A DNA stretch of 57,573 bases from contig JARWBI010000014.1 in the NCBI GenBank assembly GCA_029846755.1, forward strand, positions 1 to 57,573, given 5' to 3'. Position 1 is the first letter of the stretch. Each line of letters begins with the position of its first letter. The notes below the pieces were generated by a model, which saw only the letters and a program-made list of their open reading frames with translations, made no database searches and was not told the DNA's origin. The position numbers and the translations under genes are program-made. Positions 25,414 through 33,787 of this stretch are shown piece by piece. The stretch comes from Falsirhodobacter flavus. GTDB taxonomy: Bacteria; Pseudomonadota; Alphaproteobacteria; Rhodobacterales; Rhodobacteraceae.

Positions 25414-27879
25414 GTGACGATTAACAAGGTTGCCCTGGGGCTGATTTTGGCCCTCGGTGTCGGTGCCCTCTCGGCCTGCAAGTCGGACGAGGAGAAGGCA
25501 CAGGAACATTACCAGTCGGGGGTCGAGCTTCTCCAGTCCGGGGACGTGGACCGGGCACTGGTCGAATTCCGCAACGTTTTCCAGCTGGACAGCACACATC
25601 GCGATGCGCGCATCGCCTATGCTCAGGCCGTGCGCGAGCGCGGCGATCTGCGCGAGGCCTACAGCCAGTATCTGCGCTTGGTGGAACAGTATCCCGAAGA
25701 CCTGGAGGGCAACCGCGCCCTGACCGAGATCTCGATGGAGACCGGGAACTGGGAATCGGTCGAACGCTACGGCACCAAGGCGGCCCAGCTTGCCCCGGAC
25801 GATGTGCCGCTTCAGGCGATCGCGACGATGATCGCCTATCGCAAGGCGCTTCAGGACCGGAACGATGTCGCCAAGGGCGAGGCCATCGCCAATGCGCGCC
25901 GTCTGGTCGAATCCGACCCGTCGCTGGTCACCGCGCGCCGCGTGGTGCTGGACGATCTGATGCGGCGGCAGGAGCTGTCCTCGGCGCTGGAAGTGCTGGA
26001 TGCCGGCATCGCAGCCACCCCCGACACGCGCGACTTCTATCAGATGCGCGCCGCGATCCTTTACCAGCTTGGCGATGGCGAGGCGCTTGAGGCGCAGCTG
26101 CTGGATCTGGTGAAGATGAACCCGGCCGATCAGGATGTGCAGAACTCGCTGATCTCTTGGTATGTCTCGCAGAACCGCAACGACGCGGCGGAGGAATTCC
26201 TGCGCCAGCGCATTGCGGATGCGCCGGATCGCGCCGGGGCGCAGACGCGCCTTGTCGCCTTCATCGCCCAGACCCGCGGGAACGAGGCCGCGCGGGCCGA
26301 GCTTGATGCGATCATCGACGCTGCCCCTGCCGATGCCGCGCCCTTCCGCGCCATGCGGGCAGGGCTGGACTTCGACGCGGGCCGCGCCGACGAGGCGATG
26401 GCCGAATTGCGCGCCGTCATCGACGCCGCCCCCGAGGGAGAGACCTCGGACCCGATCCGCGTGACGCTGGCCCGGATGATGGCCAGCACCGGCAATCAGG
26501 TCGGCGCCCGCCAACTGGTCGAGGAGGTGCTGGCCCGCAACGCGTCCCAGCCCGAGGCGATGAAGCTGCGCGCAGGCTGGCTGATCGACGACGACAAGAC
26601 GGGCGATGCGCTGATCGCGCTGCGCGCCGCGCTGGACCGCAACCCGCGCGACCCCGAGATCATGACCCTGATGGCCCGCGCGCATGAGCGCGACGGCTCG
26701 CGTGACCTGATGGGCGAGATGCTGTCGCTGGCCGTGGCCGCGTCGGAACAGGCGCCGGCGGAATCGCTGCGCTATGCCGCGTGGCTGGAATCGGATGGCA
26801 AGTATCTTCCGGCCGAGGACGCGCTGATCAACGCGCTGCGCAAGCAGCCGCAGAACCCGGACCTGCTGGCCGCGCTTGGCCGCGTCTATGTCGGGATGCG
26901 CGACTGGGCCCGGACCGAGCAGGTGGTGAACACCCTGCGCGAGGTCGGAAGCGACGCCACCAATACGGCGGCGAACGAGTTGACCGCCAGCCGCCTTGCC
27001 GCCCAGAACCAGGATCAGGAGCTTGTGGGCTTCCTTCAGGGGCTGGCCGCCGAAGGGCAGGGCAACATGGGGGCGGAACTTGCGCTGATCCGCACCAGCC
27101 TTCTGCGCGGTGACGTGAACGGGGCGCTGACCCAGTCCACCGCGCTGCTGGAGCGCAACCCGGAAGATCCGACCGCGCGATTCCTGAACGCTTCGGTTCT
27201 GCTGTCAGCGGGGCAGCCGGCCGAGGCGGAAGCCTCGCTTCGCAAGCTGACCGAGGATGCGCCGCAGTTCGAACCGGCATGGACGGGGCTTTACGGCCTT
27301 CTGCGCCAACAGGATCGCGGCGACGAGGCGATGGCGGTGCTGGATGCTGGCATCAAGGCACTGCCAGAAAGCGTGACCCTGCCCTGGACCCGTGCCGGTG
27401 CGCTGGAACAGGCGGGCGACATCGACGGCGCCATCGCGGTCTATGAGGAGCTTTACGCCCGCGACAGCAATGCGGCCGTGATCGCGAACAACCTCGCCAG
27501 CCTTCTGTCCAGCTATCGCGACGATCCCGAAAGCCTTGAACGGGCCTTCACCGTGGCCCGTCGTCTGCGCGGCGCGCAGCTTCCGGCCTTCAAGGACACC
27601 TATGGCTGGATCGCCTTCCGCCGCGGCAACTATGACGAGGCGCTGGCCCATCTGGAACCGGCGGCGCAGGCACTGCCGCAGGACCCGGCCGTCCGTTATC
27701 ACCTTGCCATGACCTATGGCGCGGTGGGCCGGACCGAGGATGCGCTGAACCTTCTGCGCCCGCTGGAAACCGAAGGCGCAGCAGCAAACGAAGCGCCCCG
27801 CTGGCTGGAGCCGGTGCGGGCCGAGATCGCGCGCCTGACCGCCGCCCCCGCACCTGCGGACGCGACCGGCAGCAACTGA
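25414..27879 (+). CDS. TPR-repeat lipoprotein of the exosortase system (PEP-CTERM TPR type)
   Basis: An 821-residue lipoprotein. GTG 25414 with AAGGG upstream gives a signal peptide ending in the lipobox ALSAC, so the Cys becomes the lipidated N-terminus. Most of the protein is tetratricopeptide repeats, for example EHYQSGVELLQSGDVDRALV at the start and PAVRYHLAMTYGAVGRTEDA near the end. Proteins of this length and layout are a regular partner of exosortase EPS loci. It may scaffold the export complex in the periplasm or outer membrane. It sits 51 bases after the sugar transferase. Confidence 0.88.
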   Translation: MTINKVALGLILALGVGALSACKSDEEKAQEHYQSGVELLQSGDVDRALVEFRNVFQLDSTHRDARIAYAQAVRERGDLREAYSQYLRLVEQYPEDLEGNRALTEISMETGNWESVERYGTKAAQLAPDDVPLQAIATMIAYRKALQDRNDVAKGEAIANARRLVESDPSLVTARRVVLDDLMRRQELSSALEVLDAGIAATPDTRDFYQMRAAILYQLGDGEALEAQLLDLVKMNPADQDVQNSLISWYVSQNRNDAAEEFLRQRIADAPDRAGAQTRLVAFIAQTRGNEAARAELDAIIDAAPADAAPFRAMRAGLDFDAGRADEAMAELRAVIDAAPEGETSDPIRVTLARMMASTGNQVGARQLVEEVLARNASQPEAMKLRAGWLIDDDKTGDALIALRAALDRNPRDPEIMTLMARAHERDGSRDLMGEMLSLAVAASEQAPAESLRYAAWLESDGKYLPAEDALINALRKQPQNPDLLAALGRVYVGMRDWARTEQVVNTLREVGSDATNTAANELTASRLAAQNQDQELVGFLQGLAAEGQGNMGAELALIRTSLLRGDVNGALTQSTALLERNPEDPTARFLNASVLLSAGQPAEAEASLRKLTEDAPQFEPAWTGLYGLLRQQDRGDEAMAVLDAGIKALPESVTLPWTRAGALEQAGDIDGAIAVYEELYARDSNAAVIANNLASLLSSYRDDPESLERAFTVARRLRGAQLPAFKDTYGWIAFRRGNYDEALAHLEPAAQALPQDPAVRYHLAMTYGAVGRTEDALNLLRPLETEGAAANEAPRWLEPVRAEIARLTAAPAPADATGSN

Positions 27880-28060
27880 TGCCGTCCCGCCTTGCCTTTT
27901 TCTGGCGAAATAATGCCGGAAAGGGGCGGGCGGGGCTGTCATCCTTGTCGGATTTGCGACCATTCTGCCGCACATCGCTGATTTTGCACCCGAACCGGCT
28001 TTGCCGATTCGTCAAACCCACCTAATGATTGAAACCGTAGCGTTCAGACAGGCCCCAAAA

Positions 28061-28729
28061 ATGTTCAAAACATTCGCGTTCCTGGCCAGCACCCTCTCCC
28101 CGGCCAAATTCCTTTCGGCGGGCCTTGCCGCCGCCCTGCTGGCATCGCCCGCGCTTGCGCAATCGGGCTATCAGCTTCAGCCGGGCGACGTCGTCCGCGT
28201 GGAAGTGCTGGAAGATCCCGCGCTGAACCGTTCCACGCTGGTCCTGCCCGATGGCAGCATCAACTTCCCGCAAGCCGGCGCGATCCGCGCGGCGGGCCTG
28301 TCGGTCGAACAGGTGCAATCGGCCTTGTCCAACGCGCTGTCGGCCAACTTCGCCACGCCGCCGACGGTCTATGCCTCGGTCGCCAGCCTTGCGCCGCCGC
28401 CGCTGCCTTCGATGGGCGGTGCCGCGGCATCGGAAGAAATCGTCAACGGCATCAAGGTCTATGTCATGGGCGAAGTGTCCGAGCCCGGCCTGAAAGAGGT
28501 CGAGGCCGGAACCAACCTGCTGCAATTCATGGCGCAGGCGGGCAATGTCGGCAACTTCGCCGCCCGCAAGCGGATCGAGCTTCACCGCATGGATGCCGCC
28601 ACCGGCACCGGCCGCATCTATGTCTTCGATCTGAACAAGGTCGGCGGCGGTGCGAACCGGATCAGCGGCATGACCCAGCTTGTCGAAGGCGACGTCGTCG
28701 TCGTGCCGCAGCGCCGCCTGTTCGAATAA
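28061..28729 (+). CDS. Polysaccharide export protein (Wza/GumB family, exosortase-locus type)
   Basis: A 222-residue periplasmic or outer-membrane export protein. A signal peptide (about 1-34, ending ASPALAQ) is followed by the Poly_export domain (YQLQPGDVVRVEVLEDPALN, VLPDGSINFP) and a SLBB-like domain (VYVMGEVSEPGLKEVEAG). No lipobox is seen, unlike Wza, so it may work with the beta-barrel protein encoded next. I chose ATG 28061 because it gives a clean signal peptide; ATG 28025 would add 12 residues. It lies 10 bases upstream of the barrel gene. Confidence 0.9.
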   Translation: MFKTFAFLASTLSPAKFLSAGLAAALLASPALAQSGYQLQPGDVVRVEVLEDPALNRSTLVLPDGSINFPQAGAIRAAGLSVEQVQSALSNALSANFATPPTVYASVASLAPPPLPSMGGAAASEEIVNGIKVYVMGEVSEPGLKEVEAGTNLLQFMAQAGNVGNFAARKRIELHRMDAATGTGRIYVFDLNKVGGGANRISGMTQLVEGDVVVVPQRRLFE

Positions 28730-28738
28730 GGGGACTTC

Positions 28739-30151
28739 ATGACGCGGACCTTCCGTAAGATGCGGGCGGGGCGGGCTGGCCTTCTGGCTGGCACCGCCTT
28801 CGTGTTCCTTGCCGGCCCCCTTGCCGCGCAAGAGGAGCCGAACCCGTCTCTGACCTTCGATTTCTCCTCCACGCTCCGTGCTTCGGACAATTACGGGCTG
28901 GACGAGGATTCGCCGGGCGACAGCTATTTCCTCGATAACCGTTTCGGCTTCGGCTACCGCAACGAAACGGAGGTCCAGTCCCTTTTCTTCGGCGGCAGCA
29001 CGATCCTGCGCTTTGCCGACCTGCCCGACCGCGACTACGACCCGGATTTCGACGATATCGACCTGCGCTTCGGCTATGGCCGCAAGGGCGTGAATTCGCG
29101 CATCGATACCGAGGCGAGCTACAACCGTTCGGACGTTGCCTTCTTCGACCCGCTCAGCAACCTCGACGATCCGCTGGACCCGATCGAGGACGAAGACCTG
29201 ATCGAGGACAATTCGGGCACACGCGAGACGCTGGGCGCAAGCATCGGTTTCGAGACGGGGCTGGCCGGGCCGCTAGGCTTCAACTTCGGGATCGAGCATC
29301 GCGACCGCAAGTTCACCGACACGACCGATCCCGATTACTATGACAGCCGCAGCACCACCTATACGGCGGGCACGCGGTTCACCCTGTCGCCGGTTGCGCA
29401 GGCGACATTCTCGCTCAGCCAGGAAAACTATACCAACGAGGATACCGAGGAGCAGGACCGCGTCTCGCGCACCGCGAATGTCGGGCTCGGCTATCAGATC
29501 TCGCCCATCCTGACCCTGGATACGAGCCTCGGCGTTCGCAAGATCGACAACGAGGAAACCAACCTGCTGGGCATCCGCGACACCGAAACGACCGACGGCA
29601 TCGTCGGATCGGTCGGGCTGACGCGGCTTTTGCCGAACGGGTCGGTGGGCGTGTCCTTCGGCCATGACGTGACCGAGGATGGCGACCGTTCCACGCTGAG
29701 CGTGAACCGTCAGATGGAGCTGAAGACGGGCGAGCTTGGCTTTTCCGTCGGGGCGACCAAGGGCGATTACGGCGGCACGAACTTCATCGGCGATCTGAGC
29801 TATCGCCAAGACCTGCCGACCGGCAGCTTCTGGGCAGAGTTGGGTCAATCCGTGACCAGCGACGACGAGAGCGAGGATATCCGCACGCGCGCTTCGCTGG
29901 GTCTGACGCATGACCTTTCGGCCCTGTCGGCGGTGGATTTCAGCGTCGATTACATCGACATCACCCATGACAACGACGAGGCCGACCGCCAGCGCGGACG
30001 GTTCCGTGCAGCCTACAGCTATGACCTGACCTCGGCTTGGGAGCTTTCGGGCGGATATACCTATACCCGCAGCAAGAAAGAAGGCGAGGATGCGGCGACC
30101 GAGAATGCCGTCTTCCTGACCATGCAGCGGCAGTTCCGGACCCGCCCTTGA
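28739..30151 (+). CDS. Outer-membrane beta-barrel protein of the EPS export locus
   Basis: A 470-residue protein. A signal peptide of about 30 residues ends in GPLAAQ. The rest alternates short aromatic and polar strands rich in Asp and Glu turns (DNRFGFGYRNETEVQSLFFG and SWAELG-like repeats), ending in a strand with a near-terminal aromatic (TMQRQFRTRP). This matches the large outer-membrane barrels that accompany exosortase EPS loci. AAGGGGACTTC precedes the ATG. It probably forms the channel or anchor for polymer passing the outer membrane, working with the short Wza-like protein. Confidence 0.82.
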   Translation: MTRTFRKMRAGRAGLLAGTAFVFLAGPLAAQEEPNPSLTFDFSSTLRASDNYGLDEDSPGDSYFLDNRFGFGYRNETEVQSLFFGGSTILRFADLPDRDYDPDFDDIDLRFGYGRKGVNSRIDTEASYNRSDVAFFDPLSNLDDPLDPIEDEDLIEDNSGTRETLGASIGFETGLAGPLGFNFGIEHRDRKFTDTTDPDYYDSRSTTYTAGTRFTLSPVAQATFSLSQENYTNEDTEEQDRVSRTANVGLGYQISPILTLDTSLGVRKIDNEETNLLGIRDTETTDGIVGSVGLTRLLPNGSVGVSFGHDVTEDGDRSTLSVNRQMELKTGELGFSVGATKGDYGGTNFIGDLSYRQDLPTGSFWAELGQSVTSDDESEDIRTRASLGLTHDLSALSAVDFSVDYIDITHDNDEADRQRGRFRAAYSYDLTSAWELSGGYTYTRSKKEGEDAATENAVFLTMQRQFRTRP

Positions 30152-30326
30152 AGTGAAGGACTTTCGCGCGACGCAACCCATGCGCGAAAGTCCCGCTCAC
30201 AACCGCGTCAGCTTTCAGACAATCCTGTAAAACCTGCGGATTCCGTTTCGCGGAAGGCCATTTGAGCCTTATTCTCCGCCGCGCTGCCGCATGGCGGCCC
30301 CAGCTATTTTGAGTAATGGATATTTC

Positions 30327-31913
30327 ATGCCGACAAGCGACGCCGGAGCGAAAACCCTGACCGCCAACCCGATCGGCCTTGGCTGGTTCGCCCTGCTGCT
30401 TGCAGGGTCCCTGCCGATCTTCTGGATCGGGATCGTCGCGCTTGGTGCGGCATGGTCCACGCCGGAATACAGCCACGGGCCGCTGATCCCGGTGATCTCG
30501 CTGTATCTGTTCCTGCGCGAACTGCGCCAGGCGCCGCCCTTTCCGGAACAGGTGACGGATCGCTGGCCGGGGGTGCTGGTCATCGGGTTTGCGCTGCTGG
30601 TGGCGGTGTTCGGCAACCTGACGCGGATTCCGGACATCGTGACCTATGCGATGATCATCTGGACCGGGGGCGTCGTTCTGACCGTCTTCGGCTGGAACCG
30701 GGGCAAGCAGCACCAGCTTCCGGTGCTGCATCTGGTGTTCATGCTGCCGCTGCCGCAGTTCATCTATTGGCAGCTGACGATCTTCCTTCAGGGGATCTCG
30801 TCGGAACTGGGCGTGTGGTTCGTGTCGCTGGCCGGGGTGCCGGTATTCCTCGAAGGGAACATCATCGACCTTGGCGTTTATAAGCTGCAGGTGGCCGAGG
30901 CCTGTTCGGGGCTGCGTTACCTGTTCCCGATCCTGAGCTTCACCTATCTGTTCGCGATCCTGTATCGCGGGCCGTTCTGGCACAAGGCGGCGCTGATGCT
31001 GTCGGCGGTGCCGCTGACGGTGCTGATGAACTCGTTCCGCATCGGGGTGATCGGGATCCTCGTCAACTCCTACGGGATCGAGCAGGCGGAAGGCTTCCTG
31101 CACTTCTTCGAAGGCTGGGTGATCTTCATTTCCTGCATCGGCATCCTGTTCCTGATGGCGATGGGCCTGCAACGGCTGACGCGCAACCCGCTGCCGCTGG
31201 CCGAGGCGATCGACCTAGACACGCGCGGCCTTGGCGGCATTCTGGGCCGCATCACCGCGATCCGCCCGTCAAAGGCAATGGCGGCGGGGGCGCTGCTGAC
31301 GCTGGCTGTTTCGGCCGGCTGGGCGGTCAAGGGCGGCGGCGAGGCGGTCCCCGTCGCGCGCGAGCCCTTTGCGCTGTTCCCGCGCCAGTTCGGCGAATGG
31401 TCCGGCTCGGCCTCGATGCTGGAGCCGGAGATCGAGCGGGTTCTGGGCGCGTCCGACTATATGAACGCAGGCTTCGTCGCACCGGGTGAGGGGCAGTATG
31501 TGCACTTCTTCTCGGCCTTCTATGACAAGCAGACCGAAGGGACGGGGATCCACTCGCCCGAGGTCTGCCTGCCCGTCGGCGGGTGGGAGATCTTCTCGAT
31601 GGAGCAGCACAGCGTATCGCTGCCGGGCACGCCCTATGGCACGTTCGAGGTGAACCGGGCGGTGATCCAGAAAGGGCTGTCCAAGCAGCTGGTTTATTAC
31701 TGGTTCGAGCAGCGCGGCAAGCGGATGACCAACGACTATCTGGCCAAGGCCAGCGTGGTCATGGACAGCCTGACGATGGGGCGCACGGACGGAGCGCTGG
31801 TGCGCTATGTCACGCCCATCGGGCAGAACGAAAGCGAGGCGGAAGCCGATGCTCGCATCCAGCGCTTCATGACCGAGAGCCTGAAGTCGTTGCCGCGGTT
31901 CGTCCCGCTCTGA
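30327..31913 (+). CDS. xrtD: VPLPA-CTERM-specific exosortase (XrtD) fused to an EpsI domain
   Basis: A 528-residue membrane transpeptidase-like enzyme of the exosortase family. The N-terminal 300 residues hold about eight membrane helices and the catalytic set Cys193 ([12 protein letters not shown]), Arg238 ([10 protein letters not shown]) and His259 (LHFFEGW). The C-terminal 210 residues are an EpsI domain with the signature [16 protein letters not shown]. Exosortases cut C-terminal sorting signals after Sec export; XrtD is the type linked to VPLPA-CTERM motifs. Two such substrates lie on either side (19521-20009 and 32395-32961). I chose ATG 30327; ATG 30291 is possible. A strong terminator follows. 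Confidence 0.92.
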   Translation: MPTSDAGAKTLTANPIGLGWFALLLAGSLPIFWIGIVALGAAWSTPEYSHGPLIPVISLYLFLRELRQAPPFPEQVTDRWPGVLVIGFALLVAVFGNLTRIPDIVTYAMIIWTGGVVLTVFGWNRGKQHQLPVLHLVFMLPLPQFIYWQLTIFLQGISSELGVWFVSLAGVPVFLEGNIIDLGVYKLQVAEACSGLRYLFPILSFTYLFAILYRGPFWHKAALMLSAVPLTVLMNSFRIGVIGILVNSYGIEQAEGFLHFFEGWVIFISCIGILFLMAMGLQRLTRNPLPLAEAIDLDTRGLGGILGRITAIRPSKAMAAGALLTLAVSAGWAVKGGGEAVPVAREPFALFPRQFGEWSGSASMLEPEIERVLGASDYMNAGFVAPGEGQYVHFFSAFYDKQTEGTGIHSPEVCLPVGGWEIFSMEQHSVSLPGTPYGTFEVNRAVIQKGLSKQLVYYWFEQRGKRMTNDYLAKASVVMDSLTMGRTDGALVRYVTPIGQNESEAEADARIQRFMTESLKSLPRFVPL

Positions 31914-31937
31914 TCTACAGAACAATCTAGGGTTTAT

Positions 31938-31973
31938 CCCCTGAATTGCTTGTCAATTCAGGGGTTTTTATTT
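31938..31973 (+). terminator. Rho-independent terminator of the exosortase operon
   Basis: CCCCTGAATTG, a five-base loop, then CAATTCAGGGG and TTTTTATTT. The 11-bp perfect stem and the T run directly follow the XrtD stop. Confidence 0.95.
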
Positions 31974-32394
31974 CTGCCCAATAAAACAACCATAGCGAGA
32001 AGTAGTTCATTAATTATTCGTTAAGGTTTAATTCAGGTGCAGAAAAATGGTTAATGAAATGCCATTTTTAATTGTTTATCGGCGCTGGATACATCTCAGG
32101 GTTTAAACCCGGCCCCGAATCACGTGCCATGGCTATCTTGTTGAATCCATGTCGTTTTACACGCTTATGGCGAGCGTGTTCTGGCCATGCTCCGCAAAGG
32201 ATATGTCGTTGTATCCCGTTAACCTCAATAGCCGATCCATTAGGGTTAATTGTGTGTGCAGGTGCAAAATTTTCGTCGATTTTTTGCTTAATTAGGTTCA
32301 ACGGACTTGGCCGGTTCACGGTGATTGGCTAGTTTTCAATTATTCGAAAGCCGCCCTCCCCGACGAGCTGGCGAACCTTTATCAGGAGAGACTC
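31974..32394. promoter_or_regulatory. Long AT-rich leader upstream of a VPLPA-CTERM gene
   Basis: About 420 bases without a convincing gene lie between the exosortase terminator and the VPLPA-CTERM gene. The region is AT-rich for this plasmid. A direct repeat CAGGTGCA occurs at 32034-32041 and 32259-32266, each preceded by TTAATT within about 10 bases. A long 5' leader or regulator sites for the surface protein are likely; I see no known riboswitch. Confidence 0.45.
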
Positions 32395-32961
32395 ATGATC
32401 AAGAAGATCGCACTCGCCGCCGTGCTGGCAGCAGGTAGCGCTGCAGCTGCAAACGCCGCGACCGTCTACGCCTCGCAAGTCGTTTCGGTGAACGCACCGC
32501 AAACGAACGTGGCACCCGATCGCGCCATCCCCGCAAACGCGCTGGGCGCGCCGGACGGGAAATTCTACTCGCTCGGTTTCGGTGGATCGATCGTTCTGGC
32601 CTTCGACAAGCTGGTTGCCGGTCTGGGTTCCATCACCGAAGTGACCTACAACACCACCAACTACCTTGAATATGCCAAGGTCTCGACCAGCCTCGACGGC
32701 ATCACCTGGTCGACCGAGATCCAGGCGTTCAACGCAGAAGCACAGAACGGCGAGCCGCTCGACTTCGGCCCGAACCCGTTCAAGTACATCAAGATCACCG
32801 ACGTCAGCCCCGTGGTCAAAGGCCGTGACGGCTTCGACCTGGAATCCGTCGGCTTCGAAGAATACGTCCCGGCTCCCGTTCCGCTTCCGGCCGCTGGCCT
32901 GATGCTGCTCGGTGGTCTGGCCGGTATGGGCGGTCTGGCGCTGCGTCGCAAGAAAGCCTGA
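32395..32961 (+). CDS. VPLPA-CTERM sorting-domain protein with discoidin-like domain
   Basis: A 188-residue exported protein with a 22-residue signal peptide (MIKKIALAAVLAAGSAAAAN then A-A). The middle domain has a galactose-binding/F5-8 type C pattern: ALGAPDGKFYSLGFGG, a Y-x-K-V-S-T-S-L-D-G-ITW segment and FKYIKITDVSP. It may bind sugar or the matrix. The C-terminus is a canonical XrtD signal: APVPLPAAG, a hydrophobic helix (LMLLGGLAGMGGLAL) and RRKKA. CAGGAGAGACTC precedes ATG 32395. It stands alone between terminators and downstream of a long leader, so it is probably regulated on its own and made in quantity. Confidence 0.9.
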   Translation: MIKKIALAAVLAAGSAAAANAATVYASQVVSVNAPQTNVAPDRAIPANALGAPDGKFYSLGFGGSIVLAFDKLVAGLGSITEVTYNTTNYLEYAKVSTSLDGITWSTEIQAFNAEAQNGEPLDFGPNPFKYIKITDVSPVVKGRDGFDLESVGFEEYVPAPVPLPAAGLMLLGGLAGMGGLALRRKKA

Positions 32962-32968
32962 TCCTACG

Positions 32969-32999
32969 GACGGCTCCGGTGTTTGGGGCCGTCTTTCCT
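32969..32999 (+). terminator. Hairpin terminator after the VPLPA-CTERM gene
   Basis: GACGGCTCC, a seven-base loop, GGGGCCGTC and TTTCCTT. The nine-pair stem contains one G-T pair. Confidence 0.7.
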
Positions 33000-33062
33000 T
33001 CCGTGTGACGAGTGAGCGAGTATCGGTTTTTAAGGTACGAGTTGAATTTCTAGTGTGTTTTC

Positions 33063-33097
33063 GCCTGCGACGCCTGCCCGCGTCGCAGGCTTTTTTT
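33063..33097 (+). terminator. Second, strong terminator
   Basis: GCCTGCGACGC, a six-base loop, GCGTCGCAGGC and seven Ts. The perfect 11-bp stem makes this a classic rho-independent terminator that isolates the VPLPA gene from the rhomboid gene. Confidence 0.93.
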
Positions 33098-33145
33098 CAT
33101 CCGGTTTTCCTTGCATCCGGGCCAAGGCTGTCGCACCTCATGTGA

Positions 33146-33787
33146 ATGAGCCTCGTGCCCTTTTCCCTTTCCGCCGACCGCGTGCCTTCACGGCCGGTGT
33201 TGCTTCTTTTCCTGCTGTGCCTCTTGCCCGAGGTTGTGCTGTTCGGGGCCGATCTGGGGCTTTGGGGCAATGCCCACTGGCGGCAGATCGCGTGGCAGGA
33301 TGGTGGCTTCTGGATCGGGCTGCTGGGCAACTGGCGCGCGAACTATCCGGCGCAACCCTGGCTCATGTTTCTGACCTATGGATTCCTGCATGGCGGGATC
33401 ATGCATTTCGCGGTGAACATGCTGACGCTGTTCTCGCTTGGAACGCCCTTGTCGGAACGGTTCGGAGCAGGGCGGTTCCTGCTGATCTATATCGCGTCGA
33501 TGTTCGGAGGGGCGGCCTGTTTCGCGCTGCTATCTTCGTCGCCGCAGCCGATGGTCGGGGCTTCGGGCGCGCTGTTCGGGTTGGCAGGGGCGCATGTGGC
33601 GCTGGCTTACCGCATCCGGCGCGAGGTTCACGCCGGGCTGTGGCCCGTGGCGCGCGCGGTGCTGCTGCTGATCGGGCTGAACGTGGTGATGTGGTGGGCC
33701 ATGTCCGGCCAGCTTGCGTGGGAGACGCATCTGGGCGGCTTCCTTGTCGGTGCCGCCCTTGCCTTCGTTCTGCGCGAGCGGGACTAG
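33146..33787 (+). CDS. Rhomboid family intramembrane serine protease
   Basis: A 213-residue membrane protease with about six helices. The family signatures are present: HGGIMHFAVNML in the second helix, the nucleophile Ser140 in GASGALFGLAGA, and His195 in ETHLGGFLVGA. Rhomboids cut membrane-spanning segments, which is also where exosortase substrates are held. Its place directly after a VPLPA-CTERM gene raises the idea that it trims or removes the same anchors, but many bacteria carry unlinked rhomboids. It converges on the mannose enzyme with four overlapping bases. Confidence 0.9.
   Translation: MSLVPFSLSADRVPSRPVLLLFLLCLLPEVVLFGADLGLWGNAHWRQIAWQDGGFWIGLLGNWRANYPAQPWLMFLTYGFLHGGIMHFAVNMLTLFSLGTPLSERFGAGRFLLIYIASMFGGAACFALLSSSPQPMVGASGALFGLAGAHVALAYRIRREVHAGLWPVARAVLLLIGLNVVMWWAMSGQLAWETHLGGFLVGAALAFVLRERD

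Noticed and set aside
32068-32332. Two short opposite-strand frames in the AT-rich leader before the VPLPA gene
   Set aside because: Both are under 90 codons, lack ribosome sites and show no family similarity, so the region is treated as leader sequence.
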